From an uncultured Eubacteriales bacterium (lineage in GTDB: Bacteria > Bacillota > Clostridia > Oscillospirales > Oscillospiraceae), in assembly GCA_900549885.1 (NCBI GenBank), contig URQA01000100.1:1-9304 (forward strand): 9,304 nucleotides of DNA. Reading direction: 5' to 3'. The notes below the pieces were generated by a model that worked only from the letters and a program-made list of their open reading frames with translations, ran no database searches and was not told the DNA's origin. Made by a program: the position numbers and the translations under genes. Below are positions 1 to 6,083 of the stretch, in pieces. Within the stretch, counting starts at the first letter, position 1. Every line of letters begins with the position of its first letter.

Positions 1-1
1 A

Positions 2-244
2 AAGTGGCGGGGCCAGCCTCTCCACCTTACGCACCTGGAGTTCTTCACGCTGGCGTATCTGGCCCGACATCCCGGCTGGGTCTTCACGCAGGAACAGATC
101 TATGAGGCCGTATGGCATGAGTTCCCGGAGGACTGCGGCGCGGCCGTGGTCAATATCATCAGCCAGCTCCGCCGGAAGATGGGACCGGGAAATCCGATCC
201 GTACCGTCCCCCACAGCGGCTATAAGTTTGAGCTGCCTCCATAA
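2..244 (+). CDS. Response regulator, OmpR/PhoB-type winged-helix DNA-binding domain (5' partial)
   Basis: This is the last 80 residues of a two-component response regulator; the start and the receiver domain lie before the window. The visible part is a full OmpR/PhoB (Trans_reg_C) effector domain. It begins with the beta-strand and LTHLEFFTLAYLARHPG, equivalent to the 'LT..E..LL..L..N.G' helix. Next comes VFTQEQIYEAVW ('v.sr..Ll..vW'), then the recognition helix AAVVNIISQLRRKMG. It ends with the wing hairpin IRTVPHSGYKFELPP ('I.TV.G.GY.f'). Such domains bind direct-repeat DNA and activate or repress transcription when the receiver is phosphorylated. No partner kinase is visible. It is followed 18 bases later by a strong terminator, so it ends its own transcription unit and is probably unrelated to the transporter operon downstream. 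The target genes cannot be told from this fragment. Confidence 0.93.
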   Translation, partial: KWRGQPLHLTHLEFFTLAYLARHPGWVFTQEQIYEAVWHEFPEDCGAAVVNIISQLRRKMGPGNPIRTVPHSGYKFELPP

Positions 245-262
245 CCTGAGAAGCCTTTTCCG

Positions 263-301
263 AAAAAACGCAGTTATCCTTGATGGGTAACTGCGTTTTT
301 T
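263..301 (+). terminator. Rho-independent terminator, probably bidirectional
   Basis: A 17-base arm (263-279) pairs with 285-301 around the 5-base loop TTGAT. All pairs are Watson-Crick except one T-G wobble (277/287). The arm begins with six A and ends with six T, so the hairpin has a U run on either strand and could stop transcription in both directions. It lies just after the stop codon of the response-regulator gene and separates that gene from the LysR/transport region. Confidence 0.93.
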
Positions 302-607
302 GTGCAGGCAGAGATTTGTAACTGATTCCATGCAGTAAAAATTCAGAGCATAGCCTGATAAAGCTCGTTTCAAAGATATGCAGCAGACCAGAAAACAGGT
401 TCCTGATCCAGTTATCCTTCGTCGCAAGAATGCCCTGATTGCATTTTCTGCAAACGGAAAGCGGAGGACCGACTGCTTAGACTGTTGCTTGACTATATTG
501 GCAATCAGCCATTCAAAAGGAACCCAGCCTGTGGTTCACCAGAATAAATTGTACCGGACATTTCTATCACTTCCAAGTGCATGACATCCTGAATGAGAAT
601 ATATTTG
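302..607. other. Gene-poor AT-richer spacer
   Basis: About 300 bases without a supportable gene. A short + frame (378-584) has no ribosome binding site and an unremarkable composition. On the minus strand a stretch within 505-655 reads ...FAIANHNILHLALADN... and then KYILIQDVMHLEVIEMSG, which faintly resembles a LytTR DNA-binding domain. The frame stops at 505-507 and lacks an identifiable start, so at best it is a decayed remnant. No convincing tRNA, riboswitch or repeat was seen. Base composition is visibly more AT-rich than the flanking genes. Confidence 0.5.
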
Positions 608-636
608 TTGTCCGCAAGCGCCAGATGTAGTATATT
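608..636 (+). promoter_or_regulatory. Candidate sigma-A promoter for the LysR gene
   Basis: A -35-like TTGTCC (608-613; 4 of 6 consensus bases) is followed by a 17-base spacer and a -10-like TATATT (631-636; 5 of 6). The predicted transcript start is near 643, about 35 bases before the chosen start codon of the LysR gene. Spacing is ideal, the -35 is modest. It is inferred from sequence only. Confidence 0.55.
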
Positions 637-649
637 GTGGTTAGCAATA
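633..649. promoter_or_regulatory. Inverted repeat over the LysR-gene promoter, possible autoregulatory site
   Basis: TATTG (633-637) and CAATA (645-649) form a 5-base inverted repeat with a 7-base centre. The inner bases also fit the T-N11-A pattern of LysR-family operators. It overlaps the -10 box and the predicted +1, the position expected for negative autoregulation, which is common in the family. The half-sites differ from the stronger palindrome at 1585-1601, so binding by the same protein is uncertain and the repeat could be chance. Confidence 0.35.
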
Positions 650-664
650 GCAAACCGATGGCAT

Positions 665-670
665 GGGGGA
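665..670 (+). promoter_or_regulatory. Ribosome binding site deciding the LysR start
   Basis: GGGGGA stands 7 bases before the ATG at 678. The in-frame ATG at 663 overlaps this purine run and has no Shine-Dalgarno of its own. The 678 start also yields the canonical LysR N-terminus MEIKQLESF. Confidence 0.7.
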
Positions 671-677
671 CAGATCA

Positions 678-1580
678 ATGGAAATAAAACAACTGGAGAG
701 CTTTGTGACTGCCTGCGAACGCGGAAGCCTTTCGCAAGCGGCGGCTTGTATGTACACCACGCAGCCAAATGTCAGCAAAACCATCCGAACCTTAGAGCAT
801 GAACTGGGGCGGCCCCTTTTGGTCCGGAGCGGGAAAGGCGTACAGCCTACGGTTTATGGAAAGAACGTGCTGGAGTATGCGAAGCTGATTCTGAGAGCAA
901 CGGCTACGATCTCCTCTCTGGCCGTGCCGGATGAGCAGAACGGTCTGCGGCTGTCGGCATATCCCAGCAACATGGTGTCCCGCCTTTTGGTAGACTTTTA
1001 CAAAACCTGGGGGTCTGGAATCCATATTGAGCACCACGAGGGCACCGTGGAGGAGATCACCGACCATGTCCACCAAGGAATTTCTGAAGTTGGAATCGTA
1101 TATGTGGCGCAAAAGCAGGTGCCTACATTTCAGCACATTCTTCTCCACAAGAAATTGGAGTTTATTCCGCAGAGTGAAAAGAGCATCTGTGTCTACGTAG
1201 GACCTCAGCACCCACTGTATCATGCGGACAGTGTGGACTTTTCAGATCTTCCAAATCTGAAATTCATGCGTGGAGTACGGGATTTCTTTTCTATGGAACA
1301 TCATCTTGAAACGGTGAGCATGGGGGTCATTGACCAAAGCGTTATGAAGCACGTGATATACAGCGACAGCGACCACTCGATCATCAATTTCCTGCTCCAT
1401 ACGGATGTTTGCAGTCTGGGCCTGAATTTTATGCACCGCCCCTATGAGCAATATGACATCAAACCGCTGGCCATCAACGGATGCGAGCCGTTTCTTCAAA
1501 TCGGCTATGTGCGGGACCCGGAGCGTCCGCTCTCGCCGCAGGCCTCCTGGCTGACAGAGCGCTTTGGAGAAATGCTGTAA
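678..1580 (+). CDS. LysR-family transcriptional regulator
   Basis: A 300-residue LysR-type regulator, normal length for the family. Residues about 1-60 are the winged helix-turn-helix: MEIKQLESFVTACERGSLSQ, then AAACMYTTQPNVSKTIRTLE (recognition helix near 28-40), then the wing around ELGRPLLVRSGKGVQPT. A linker helix follows (about 60-80). Residues about 88-300 form the LysR substrate-binding fold that senses a small effector, beginning LRLSAYPSNMVSRLL. The effector domain is unusually rich in histidine (15 residues, including H116, H119, H120, H130, H132, H208, H209). It lies directly upstream of and parallel to the nik operon with a palindromic operator between them, so it most likely controls that operon; the ligand is unknown. 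The start at 678 is preferred over an in-frame ATG at 663. The gene is not divergent from its target, unlike the usual LysR arrangement. Confidence 0.93.
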   Translation: MEIKQLESFVTACERGSLSQAAACMYTTQPNVSKTIRTLEHELGRPLLVRSGKGVQPTVYGKNVLEYAKLILRATATISSLAVPDEQNGLRLSAYPSNMVSRLLVDFYKTWGSGIHIEHHEGTVEEITDHVHQGISEVGIVYVAQKQVPTFQHILLHKKLEFIPQSEKSICVYVGPQHPLYHADSVDFSDLPNLKFMRGVRDFFSMEHHLETVSMGVIDQSVMKHVIYSDSDHSIINFLLHTDVCSLGLNFMHRPYEQYDIKPLAINGCEPFLQIGYVRDPERPLSPQASWLTERFGEML

Positions 1581-1584
1581 AAGG

Positions 1585-1601
1585 CATAACAAATTGTTAT
1601 G
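1585..1601. promoter_or_regulatory. Perfect 17-bp palindrome, LysR-type operator
   Basis: CATAACAA (1585-1592), a central A, and TTGTTATG (1594-1601) form a perfect 8-base inverted repeat. It contains T-N11-A (TAACAAATTGTTA) and also ATAA-N7-TTAT, the pattern known for CcpC-like LysR regulators. It begins 5 bases after the LysR stop codon. Its centre lies about 67 bases before the transcript start predicted from the TAAAAT at 1648. That is close to the -65 position typical of the recognition site of LysR activators. The lack of a T run argues against a terminator. Confidence 0.75.
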
Positions 1602-1647
1602 GGGTTCCATGAAAAATTGGCCTCTGGTAAGTCTTGGCTAACTGCTG

Positions 1648-1653
1648 TAAAAT
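1648..1653 (+). promoter_or_regulatory. Candidate -10 box for the nik operon promoter
   Basis: TAAAAT (5 of 6 consensus bases) preceded by CTG. There is no good -35 at 17 bases upstream, as expected for a promoter that depends on an activator. The predicted start near 1660 leaves a 40-base leader before nikA. A competing -10, TAATAT at 1676-1681, has ATGAAA (1652-1657) 18 bases upstream, but it would put the transcript start inside the ribosome binding site, so it is less likely. Confidence 0.4.
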
Positions 1654-1699
1654 GAAAAACCATAGCGCAAGACTGTAATATTTAGGACTGGAGGCTTTT

Positions 1700-3313
1700 A
1701 TGAAAAGAAGGATTTTTTCTGTGCTGTTGAGCAGCGCCCTGCTGTTGACGGCGCTCGCCGGCTGCGGACAAGGGGGCGAAGCGGCTCCAAGCGGAAGCTC
1801 GTCCGACGCAGACAGTGAAACGGGTACGCGGGATGAGCTGATATTTGTCAACTACCGGGATATCCGGGATCTGAACCCTCACCTGTACGCCGGTGAGATG
1901 TACGCCCAGAGCATCCTTTACGACACCCTGGTGAGCAATACGGAAGACGGCTATGTGGGCTGTCTGGCGGAAGACTGGACCATCAGCGATGACGGCCGGA
2001 TTTATACCTTCAATATCCGGGACGGCGTAACCTTCTCCGATGGAACGCCCTGCGACGCCAACGCCATTCTGGCCAACTTCAACGCCATCTTGGAGAACCG
2101 TGAGCGCCACACCTGGCTGGAGATGATGAATCTGCTGGTCGGTGTGTCCGCTCCGGACGAGGATACCTTCGTCATTGAGATGAGCGAGCCGTACTACCCC
2201 ATGCTCACCGAGCTGGCTTGCATCCGTCCGTTCGCAATGATTTCCCCTAACTGCATGATCGACGGCAGCACGATGAACGGTGTCAACGGCTATATCGGGA
2301 CAGGCCCCTATGTGCTCACGGACTTTGTCACTGACGAGTACGCCGTTTTTGAGCGCAACGAGAATTATTGGGGTGAGGCGCCCGCAATTCAGAAGATCAC
2401 CGTCAAGGTCATCCCCGACAACCAGACGCGCATTATGGCCCTGGAGAATGAGGAGATCGACCTGATTTTCGGCAAGAACATGCTGGACGCTGATGCCATC
2501 AGCCAGTATGTGGACAGTGACCGGTTCACCGTAAGCCTGTCTGACCCCACCTCCACCCGGCATATTGTGCTGAACACCACCCACGATATTTTGGGAGACA
2601 CAGCGGTGCGAAAGGCGCTCCAGCACGCCACAAACCGGCAGGCCATCTCCGAGGGTATTTTCTACGGCCTGGAACCGGCAGCGGATACCCTTTATTCCCC
2701 AACCGTTCCCTACTGTGATGTGGATTTGGAGCCCTATGCCTACGACACCGAGGAAGCGGCCCGCCTTCTGGACGAGGCCGGCTGGGTTATGGGAAGCGAC
2801 GGGGGCCGCTCCAAGAATGGGCAGAAACTGGAACTGGACCTCCTCTACAATAGCGACAGCGTTACTGAGAAGACCATTTCTGAGTATCTTCAGAGTGAGT
2901 ATTTGAAACTGGGCATCTCCCTGAACATCCACGGCGAGGAAGAACAGTCCTATCGTGACAATATGAAGGCCGGTAATTTTGATATGGTGTTCAACATCTG
3001 CTGGGGTATGCCTTATGATCCCCAGTCCTCTCTGGCCGCTATGAGGGCCCCAGTGTATGGAGACTATGCCGCACAGCAGGGACTGGAGGACAAGGCAGAG
3101 ATTGATCAGGCCATCACGGATATCCTCACCTCCACCGATGAGGCAGAACGTCAGGAACTGTATGACTTTGTTCTGACCCGGCTCCATGAGGATGCTGTCT
3201 ACATTCCCCTGACCTACGAAACCAACAAAGCCCTTTATACCTCGGAACTGAAGGGGGTCCACTTCGGCACCGACCAGTATGATGTGGATTTCGCAAGCAT
3301 GTACTTCGAGTAA
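1700..3313 (+). CDS. nikA: Nickel/metallophore-type ABC transporter substrate-binding lipoprotein (NikA/CntA family)
   Basis: The extracellular, lipid-anchored receptor of the importer, 537 residues, family SBP_bac_5. Residues 1-21 are a signal peptide (MKRRIFS then a hydrophobic core) with lipobox LAGC, so C22 is the predicted lipidated N-terminus, followed by a flexible Gly/Ser/Asp linker to about 45. The fold is close to E. coli NikA throughout, as judged from memory: LNPHLYAGEMYAQS (58-71), WTISDDGR...TF, FSDGTPCDANAILANFNAIL, ENRERHTWLE (132-141), IRPF (175-178), IGTGPY (199-204), ENYWGEAPAIQKITVKVIPD (221-240) and WGMPYDP (435-441). Ligand-site residues of E. coli NikA appear as R136 (R97), W139 (W100), R176 (R137), W435 (W398) and Y439 (Y402), but H416 appears to be Y453. 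The ligand may therefore be a metal chelate other than that of E. coli. The start has GGAGG at 1690-1694, 5 bases upstream. It is the first gene of the operon and is followed by a stable hairpin. Metal specificity cannot be read from the sequence. Confidence 0.9.
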   Translation: MKRRIFSVLLSSALLLTALAGCGQGGEAAPSGSSSDADSETGTRDELIFVNYRDIRDLNPHLYAGEMYAQSILYDTLVSNTEDGYVGCLAEDWTISDDGRIYTFNIRDGVTFSDGTPCDANAILANFNAILENRERHTWLEMMNLLVGVSAPDEDTFVIEMSEPYYPMLTELACIRPFAMISPNCMIDGSTMNGVNGYIGTGPYVLTDFVTDEYAVFERNENYWGEAPAIQKITVKVIPDNQTRIMALENEEIDLIFGKNMLDADAISQYVDSDRFTVSLSDPTSTRHIVLNTTHDILGDTAVRKALQHATNRQAISEGIFYGLEPAADTLYSPTVPYCDVDLEPYAYDTEEAARLLDEAGWVMGSDGGRSKNGQKLELDLLYNSDSVTEKTISEYLQSEYLKLGISLNIHGEEEQSYRDNMKAGNFDMVFNICWGMPYDPQSSLAAMRAPVYGDYAAQQGLEDKAEIDQAITDILTSTDEAERQELYDFVLTRLHEDAVYIPLTYETNKALYTSELKGVHFGTDQYDVDFASMYFE

Positions 3314-3328
3314 TCGTTGATGGCATCG

Positions 3329-3352
3329 GGGCCGCTTCTTTGGAGGCGGCCC
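3329..3352 (+). repeat. GC-rich stem-loop after nikA
   Basis: GGGCCGC (3329-3335) pairs with GCGGCCC (3346-3352). The stem extends inward through a T-G wobble, T-A and C-G to a 4-base loop, about 10 pairs in all. It starts 15 bases after the nikA stop codon. There is no run of T after it (CTTGTGCTG follows), so full termination is unlikely. In binding-protein-dependent operons such hairpins often protect the upstream mRNA or cause partial termination, giving more binding protein than membrane components; that role is inferred here. Confidence 0.7.
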
Positions 3353-3403
3353 TTGTGCTGAATTGCCTTCGCTCGCGGGGGTGTTCACACTTTCCACAGG
3401 TGC

Positions 3404-3471
3404 GAAGCACGTAAGAAGCACGCGTGCGCGGGCTCCGCAAAATAGAGTTTAAGTTTTGCAACTATGCAAAA
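3404..3471. repeat. Direct repeat, palindrome and overlapping inverted repeats in the nikA-nikB gap
   Basis: GAAGCACG occurs twice (3404-3411 and 3415-3422), three bases apart. The second copy runs into the palindrome GCACGCGTGC (3418-3427), and the first is part of a small hairpin GTGC-GAA-GCAC (3400-3410). Further on, GCAAAA (3437-3442), TTTTGC (3454-3459) and GCAAAA (3466-3471) form two mutually exclusive hairpins sharing the middle arm. The second hairpin lies immediately before the nikB ribosome binding site. The elements are seen directly; any role in controlling nikB is inference. Confidence 0.5.
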
Positions 3472-3486
3472 AAGAAAGGGGCATCT

Positions 3487-4425
3487 ATGAAGCGCTATGT
3501 AATCCGCCGGCTGCTGATGGCAATCCCCCTGCTGCTGGCGATTTCCTTTGTCTGTTTTGTGTTCATCAACCTGATCCCCTCAAATCCGGCGGAGGTCGTC
3601 CTCCGAATCCAGCAGACGCCCATTATCACTGATGAGGCGATTGCGGAGATGGAGGAGGCGCTGGGTCTGAACAAACCTTTTCTGGTGCGGTATTTTGACT
3701 GGGTCCTGGGCTGTCTCCAGGGGGATTTCGGCATCAGCTATGTCAATCCCGCCCGCACAGTCGCCGGAGAACTGGCCCGCTGCCTGCCCGCCACGCTGCA
3801 GTTGGCGGCGGCCTCGTTTGTGATCGTGCTGCTGCTGAGCATCCCTATCGGCTTCCTCTGCGCTGTGTACAAGGATGGCTGGTTTGATAAGATTATGCGG
3901 GGCCTGGTCTTTATCTCCACGGCCATGCCTGCCTATTGGGTTGGGCTGCTCCTGATGTGGGGGATCAGCGTCAAGCTGGGTCTGCTGCCGACCAACGGAA
4001 ACGGTACCTGGCAGCATATGATACTGCCTGCCTTTACCGTGGCGCTCAGTTACATCTCTACCTATATCCGGCTCATCCGCAATAATATGCTGGAGAATAT
4101 GAAGCAGGATTATGTGCTCTACGCCAATGTCCGCGGCCTGCCCCAGCGCTCCATCTGGGTGAAACATGTGCTCAAAAATTCCATGCACACCTGCATCGTG
4201 GCCATGGGTATGAGCATCCCCCAGATGATTGCCGGCACCATCGTGGTGGAGAACGTGTTTTCCTGGCCGGGGCTGGGGACGCTGTGCATCAGTTCCATCT
4301 TCAATCGTGATCTGCCGGTCATCCAGACTTATGTGCTGTTCATCGGCGTATTGTTCGTGGTATTCAATCTGGTGTTCGACATCCTTCAGACCGTGTCCGA
4401 CCCCAGACTGAGAAAGGAGAGCTGA
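3487..4425 (+). CDS. nikB: Nickel/metallophore-type ABC transporter permease (NikB family)
   Basis: First membrane permease subunit of the importer, 312 residues against 314 for E. coli NikB. It has the BPD_transp_1 fold: an N-terminal helix (about 9-30, RRLLMAIPLLLAISFVCFVF), an extracellular segment to about 100 (LGLNKPFLVRYFDWV, GDFGISY), then five hydrophobic segments from about 102 to 303. The EAA loop that docks with the ATPases is near 208-232 (DYVLYANVRGLPQRSIWVKH). The family hallmarks ENVFSWPGLG (255-264), IFNRDLPVIQ (271-280) and the C-terminal DPRLR are present. IFNRD.PVIQ is shared with E. coli NikB and supports the nickel subfamily over general dipeptide transporters. The start at 3487 has AAAGGGG 5 bases upstream; an in-frame GTG at 3424 is rejected for lack of a ribosome binding site and an atypical N-terminus. 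It pairs with NikC, whose gene begins 3 bases after its stop. Confidence 0.93.
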   Translation: MKRYVIRRLLMAIPLLLAISFVCFVFINLIPSNPAEVVLRIQQTPIITDEAIAEMEEALGLNKPFLVRYFDWVLGCLQGDFGISYVNPARTVAGELARCLPATLQLAAASFVIVLLLSIPIGFLCAVYKDGWFDKIMRGLVFISTAMPAYWVGLLLMWGISVKLGLLPTNGNGTWQHMILPAFTVALSYISTYIRLIRNNMLENMKQDYVLYANVRGLPQRSIWVKHVLKNSMHTCIVAMGMSIPQMIAGTIVVENVFSWPGLGTLCISSIFNRDLPVIQTYVLFIGVLFVVFNLVFDILQTVSDPRLRKES

Positions 4426-4428
4426 GCC

Positions 4429-5253
4429 ATGGGAAAACGCTTTCTGCACAACCGTGCCGCTGTGGTGACGGTGGCTTTCGTCCTCCTGATCGCGCTGATC
4501 GGCATTCTTGCCCCGCTCCTGGCGCCGCATGATCCCTATGTTACGGATATCCTCAACAAATTCGCGCCGTATAGCCTGGAGTACCCATTGGGCACAGACC
4601 ATCTGGGCAGGTGCGTCCTCTCCCGCCTGATTTACGGCATCCGGCCAACGCTGGGACTTGCCCTTCTGACCATGCTGGGGACCATCGCACTGGGCGCGCT
4701 GCTGGGCGTTATGGCCGGCTACTTCCGGGGCGTGGTGGAAGAGGTCATCATGCGGGTGGTGGACGTGATGCTTTCCTTCCCCAGCCAGATCATGGTGTTC
4801 GCCGTGGTGGGCCTTCTGGGGATCAATGTCCAAAATGTCATCATTGCCAATGTGTTCATCAAATGGGCGTGGTATGCCCGCATGATCCGAACCGGTGTCA
4901 TGCAGTACCGGGACCGGAACTTTGTTCAGTTCTCCCGGTGCGTGGGAATGCCGGAGCGGTTCATCCTGTTCCGACACCTTCTGCCGTCTATTACCTCTGA
5001 TCTTGCGGTGCTGGCCTCTCTGGATGTGGGCTGGGCCATTATCAATATCTCTACCCTGTCCTTCCTGGGGCTGGGCGTGCAGGCCCCAACCCCGGAATGG
5101 GGAGCCATGCTCAACGAGGCGAAGGATGTACTTACCAGTAATCCAACCCAGATGATCGCGCCTGGTATTGCCATCGTGGTTCTGGTGTGCTGCTTTAATC
5201 TGATGGGCGACGCCCTGCGGGATGTGCTGGACCCCAAGGAGGTGGAAAAATGA
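4429..5253 (+). CDS. nikC: Nickel/metallophore-type ABC transporter permease (NikC family)
   Basis: Second permease subunit, 274 residues against 277 for E. coli NikC. It has a short N-terminal cytoplasmic tail, a first helix at about 11-31 (AAVVTVAFVLLIALIGILAP), the typical YPLGTDHLGRCVLSRLIYG motif of NikC/DppC-type permeases (about 52-70), and then five further membrane segments. The EAA loop is around FVQFSRCVGMPERFILFRH. Family signatures LSFLGLGVQAPTPEWG and NLMGDALRDVLDP lie near the C-terminus, and WAWYARM is shared with E. coli NikC. AAAGGAG at 4413-4419 lies inside the end of nikB, 9 bases before the ATG, so translation is probably coupled. The final codons overlap nikD by 4 bases (ATGA), and the nikD Shine-Dalgarno lies within this gene. 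Confidence 0.93.
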   Translation: MGKRFLHNRAAVVTVAFVLLIALIGILAPLLAPHDPYVTDILNKFAPYSLEYPLGTDHLGRCVLSRLIYGIRPTLGLALLTMLGTIALGALLGVMAGYFRGVVEEVIMRVVDVMLSFPSQIMVFAVVGLLGINVQNVIIANVFIKWAWYARMIRTGVMQYRDRNFVQFSRCVGMPERFILFRHLLPSITSDLAVLASLDVGWAIINISTLSFLGLGVQAPTPEWGAMLNEAKDVLTSNPTQMIAPGIAIVVLVCCFNLMGDALRDVLDPKEVEK

Positions 5254-6083
5254 CCCCGGTTCTGGAATTGCAAGATCTCCATGTTCTGCTCTGCACACAC
5301 CGGCATCAGGGGGTGGAGTTGGTGAAGGGAGTTTCCTTCTCGGTATATCCTGGGGAGTGCCTTGGAATCCTTGGGGAGTCCGGAAGTGGAAAATCCATGT
5401 CTATGAAAGCGGCGATGGGCCTTTTGGATCATAGCTTCCACGTGCTTGGAAGTGCCAAATTCCAGGGAGAGGAGCTGCTGGGGAGAAGTGATGAAGAACT
5501 GCGCCGTCTAAGAGGCGGTCAGGTAGGCATCATCCTTCAAAACCCGATGACCTGTTTTGATCCTCTCTACCGGATCGGAGCCCAGATTGCCGAAACCTTT
5601 GCGGCCCACAATGATTGGAGCAAGGCGGATATCCGCCAGCGTTCTCTGGAGATGCTGGAGAAAATGCGGATTCGTAATCCGGAGGAGGTGTTGGAGAAGT
5701 ACCCGCATCAGCTCTCCGGCGGAATGCTTCAACGGATTATGATTGGCATTGCGACCTCTATGAAGCCGTCCCTTCTGATCGCGGACGAACCTACCACAGC
5801 TATTGACGCCATCACTCAATTTGAGATCCTGGACGAATTGCTGCGGATCAAGCAGGAACACCAGACAGCGATGGTCTTTATCTCCCATGACTTGAATGCG
5901 ATTTCCCGTGTGGCAGACCGGATCGTAGTCCTCAATCAGGGGCTTGTGGTGGACCAAGGCGATTTCCAACACATTCTTCACCATGCAACCGATTCCTATA
6001 CCAAGCTGCTGGTGGAAAAGCGGACGGATGTGATGCGCCGATACAGCCAGGTGCTGGGAGGAAAGGAGCGTGTCTATGCTTGA
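5250..6083 (+). CDS. nikD: ABC transporter ATP-binding protein (NikD family)
   Basis: First of the two cytoplasmic ATPases that drive uptake, 277 residues. It carries Walker A GESGSGKS (42-49), Q-loop Q97 in ILQNPMTCFDPL, signature LSGGMLQR (155-162), Walker B LLIADE (175-180) and switch histidine H213 in ISHD. The LSGGMLQR signature and QNPM..F.PL segment match NikD/DppD-type subunits. The D-loop reads TAID rather than the more common SALD/TALD. The C-terminal extension (about 255-277) is longer than in E. coli NikD (254 residues) and does not show the cysteine-bearing oligopeptide-transport C-terminal motif. AAGGAGG at 5236-5242, 7 bases before the ATG, is a very strong ribosome binding site lying in the nikC coding sequence. 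Its end overlaps nikE by 8 bases. Confidence 0.92.
   Translation: MTPVLELQDLHVLLCTHRHQGVELVKGVSFSVYPGECLGILGESGSGKSMSMKAAMGLLDHSFHVLGSAKFQGEELLGRSDEELRRLRGGQVGIILQNPMTCFDPLYRIGAQIAETFAAHNDWSKADIRQRSLEMLEKMRIRNPEEVLEKYPHQLSGGMLQRIMIGIATSMKPSLLIADEPTTAIDAITQFEILDELLRIKQEHQTAMVFISHDLNAISRVADRIVVLNQGLVVDQGDFQHILHHATDSYTKLLVEKRTDVMRRYSQVLGGKERVYA
6063..6068 (+). promoter_or_regulatory. Ribosome binding site deciding the nikE start
   Basis: AAGGAG lies 7 bases before the ATG at 6076. The in-frame GTG at 6070 is only one base after it and cannot use it. The ATG start also gives the usual N-terminus MLELKNICVSF. Confidence 0.75.

Noticed and set aside
378..584. Small plus-strand open frame in the spacer
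   Set aside because: No Shine-Dalgarno, no hydrophobic segment or motif, and it overlaps the more AT-rich non-coding stretch.
3329..3352. Hairpin after nikA as a full terminator
   Set aside because: No T run follows the stem, and the nikB, nikC, nikD and nikE genes downstream need transcription with no clear promoter of their own.
1682..3421. Very long minus-strand open frame (579 codons) opposite nikA
   Set aside because: It mirrors the codon structure of nikA, which has full family similarity, a lipobox and a ribosome binding site. The antisense protein shows no recognisable domain.
3404..3427. Repeats in the nikA-nikB gap as a CRISPR or mobile-element end
   Set aside because: Only two 8-base copies with a 3-base spacer; no array, no transposase, no target duplication.
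3424..3486. Upstream GTG start extending nikB by 21 residues
   Set aside because: There is no ribosome binding site for it, it would run through the inverted repeats, and the extra residues are basic and atypical. The ATG at 3487 has a well-placed AAAGGGG and matches the family N-terminus.
3580..5298. Long minus-strand open frame (572 codons) opposite nikB/nikC
   Set aside because: Its composition is dominated by His/Gln/Gly/Asp, as expected for an antisense shadow of GC-rich membrane-protein genes; no start signal or domain.
6070..6075. GTG start for nikE two codons earlier
   Set aside because: It lies one base from the AAGGAG, too close for initiation; the ATG at 6076 is properly spaced.
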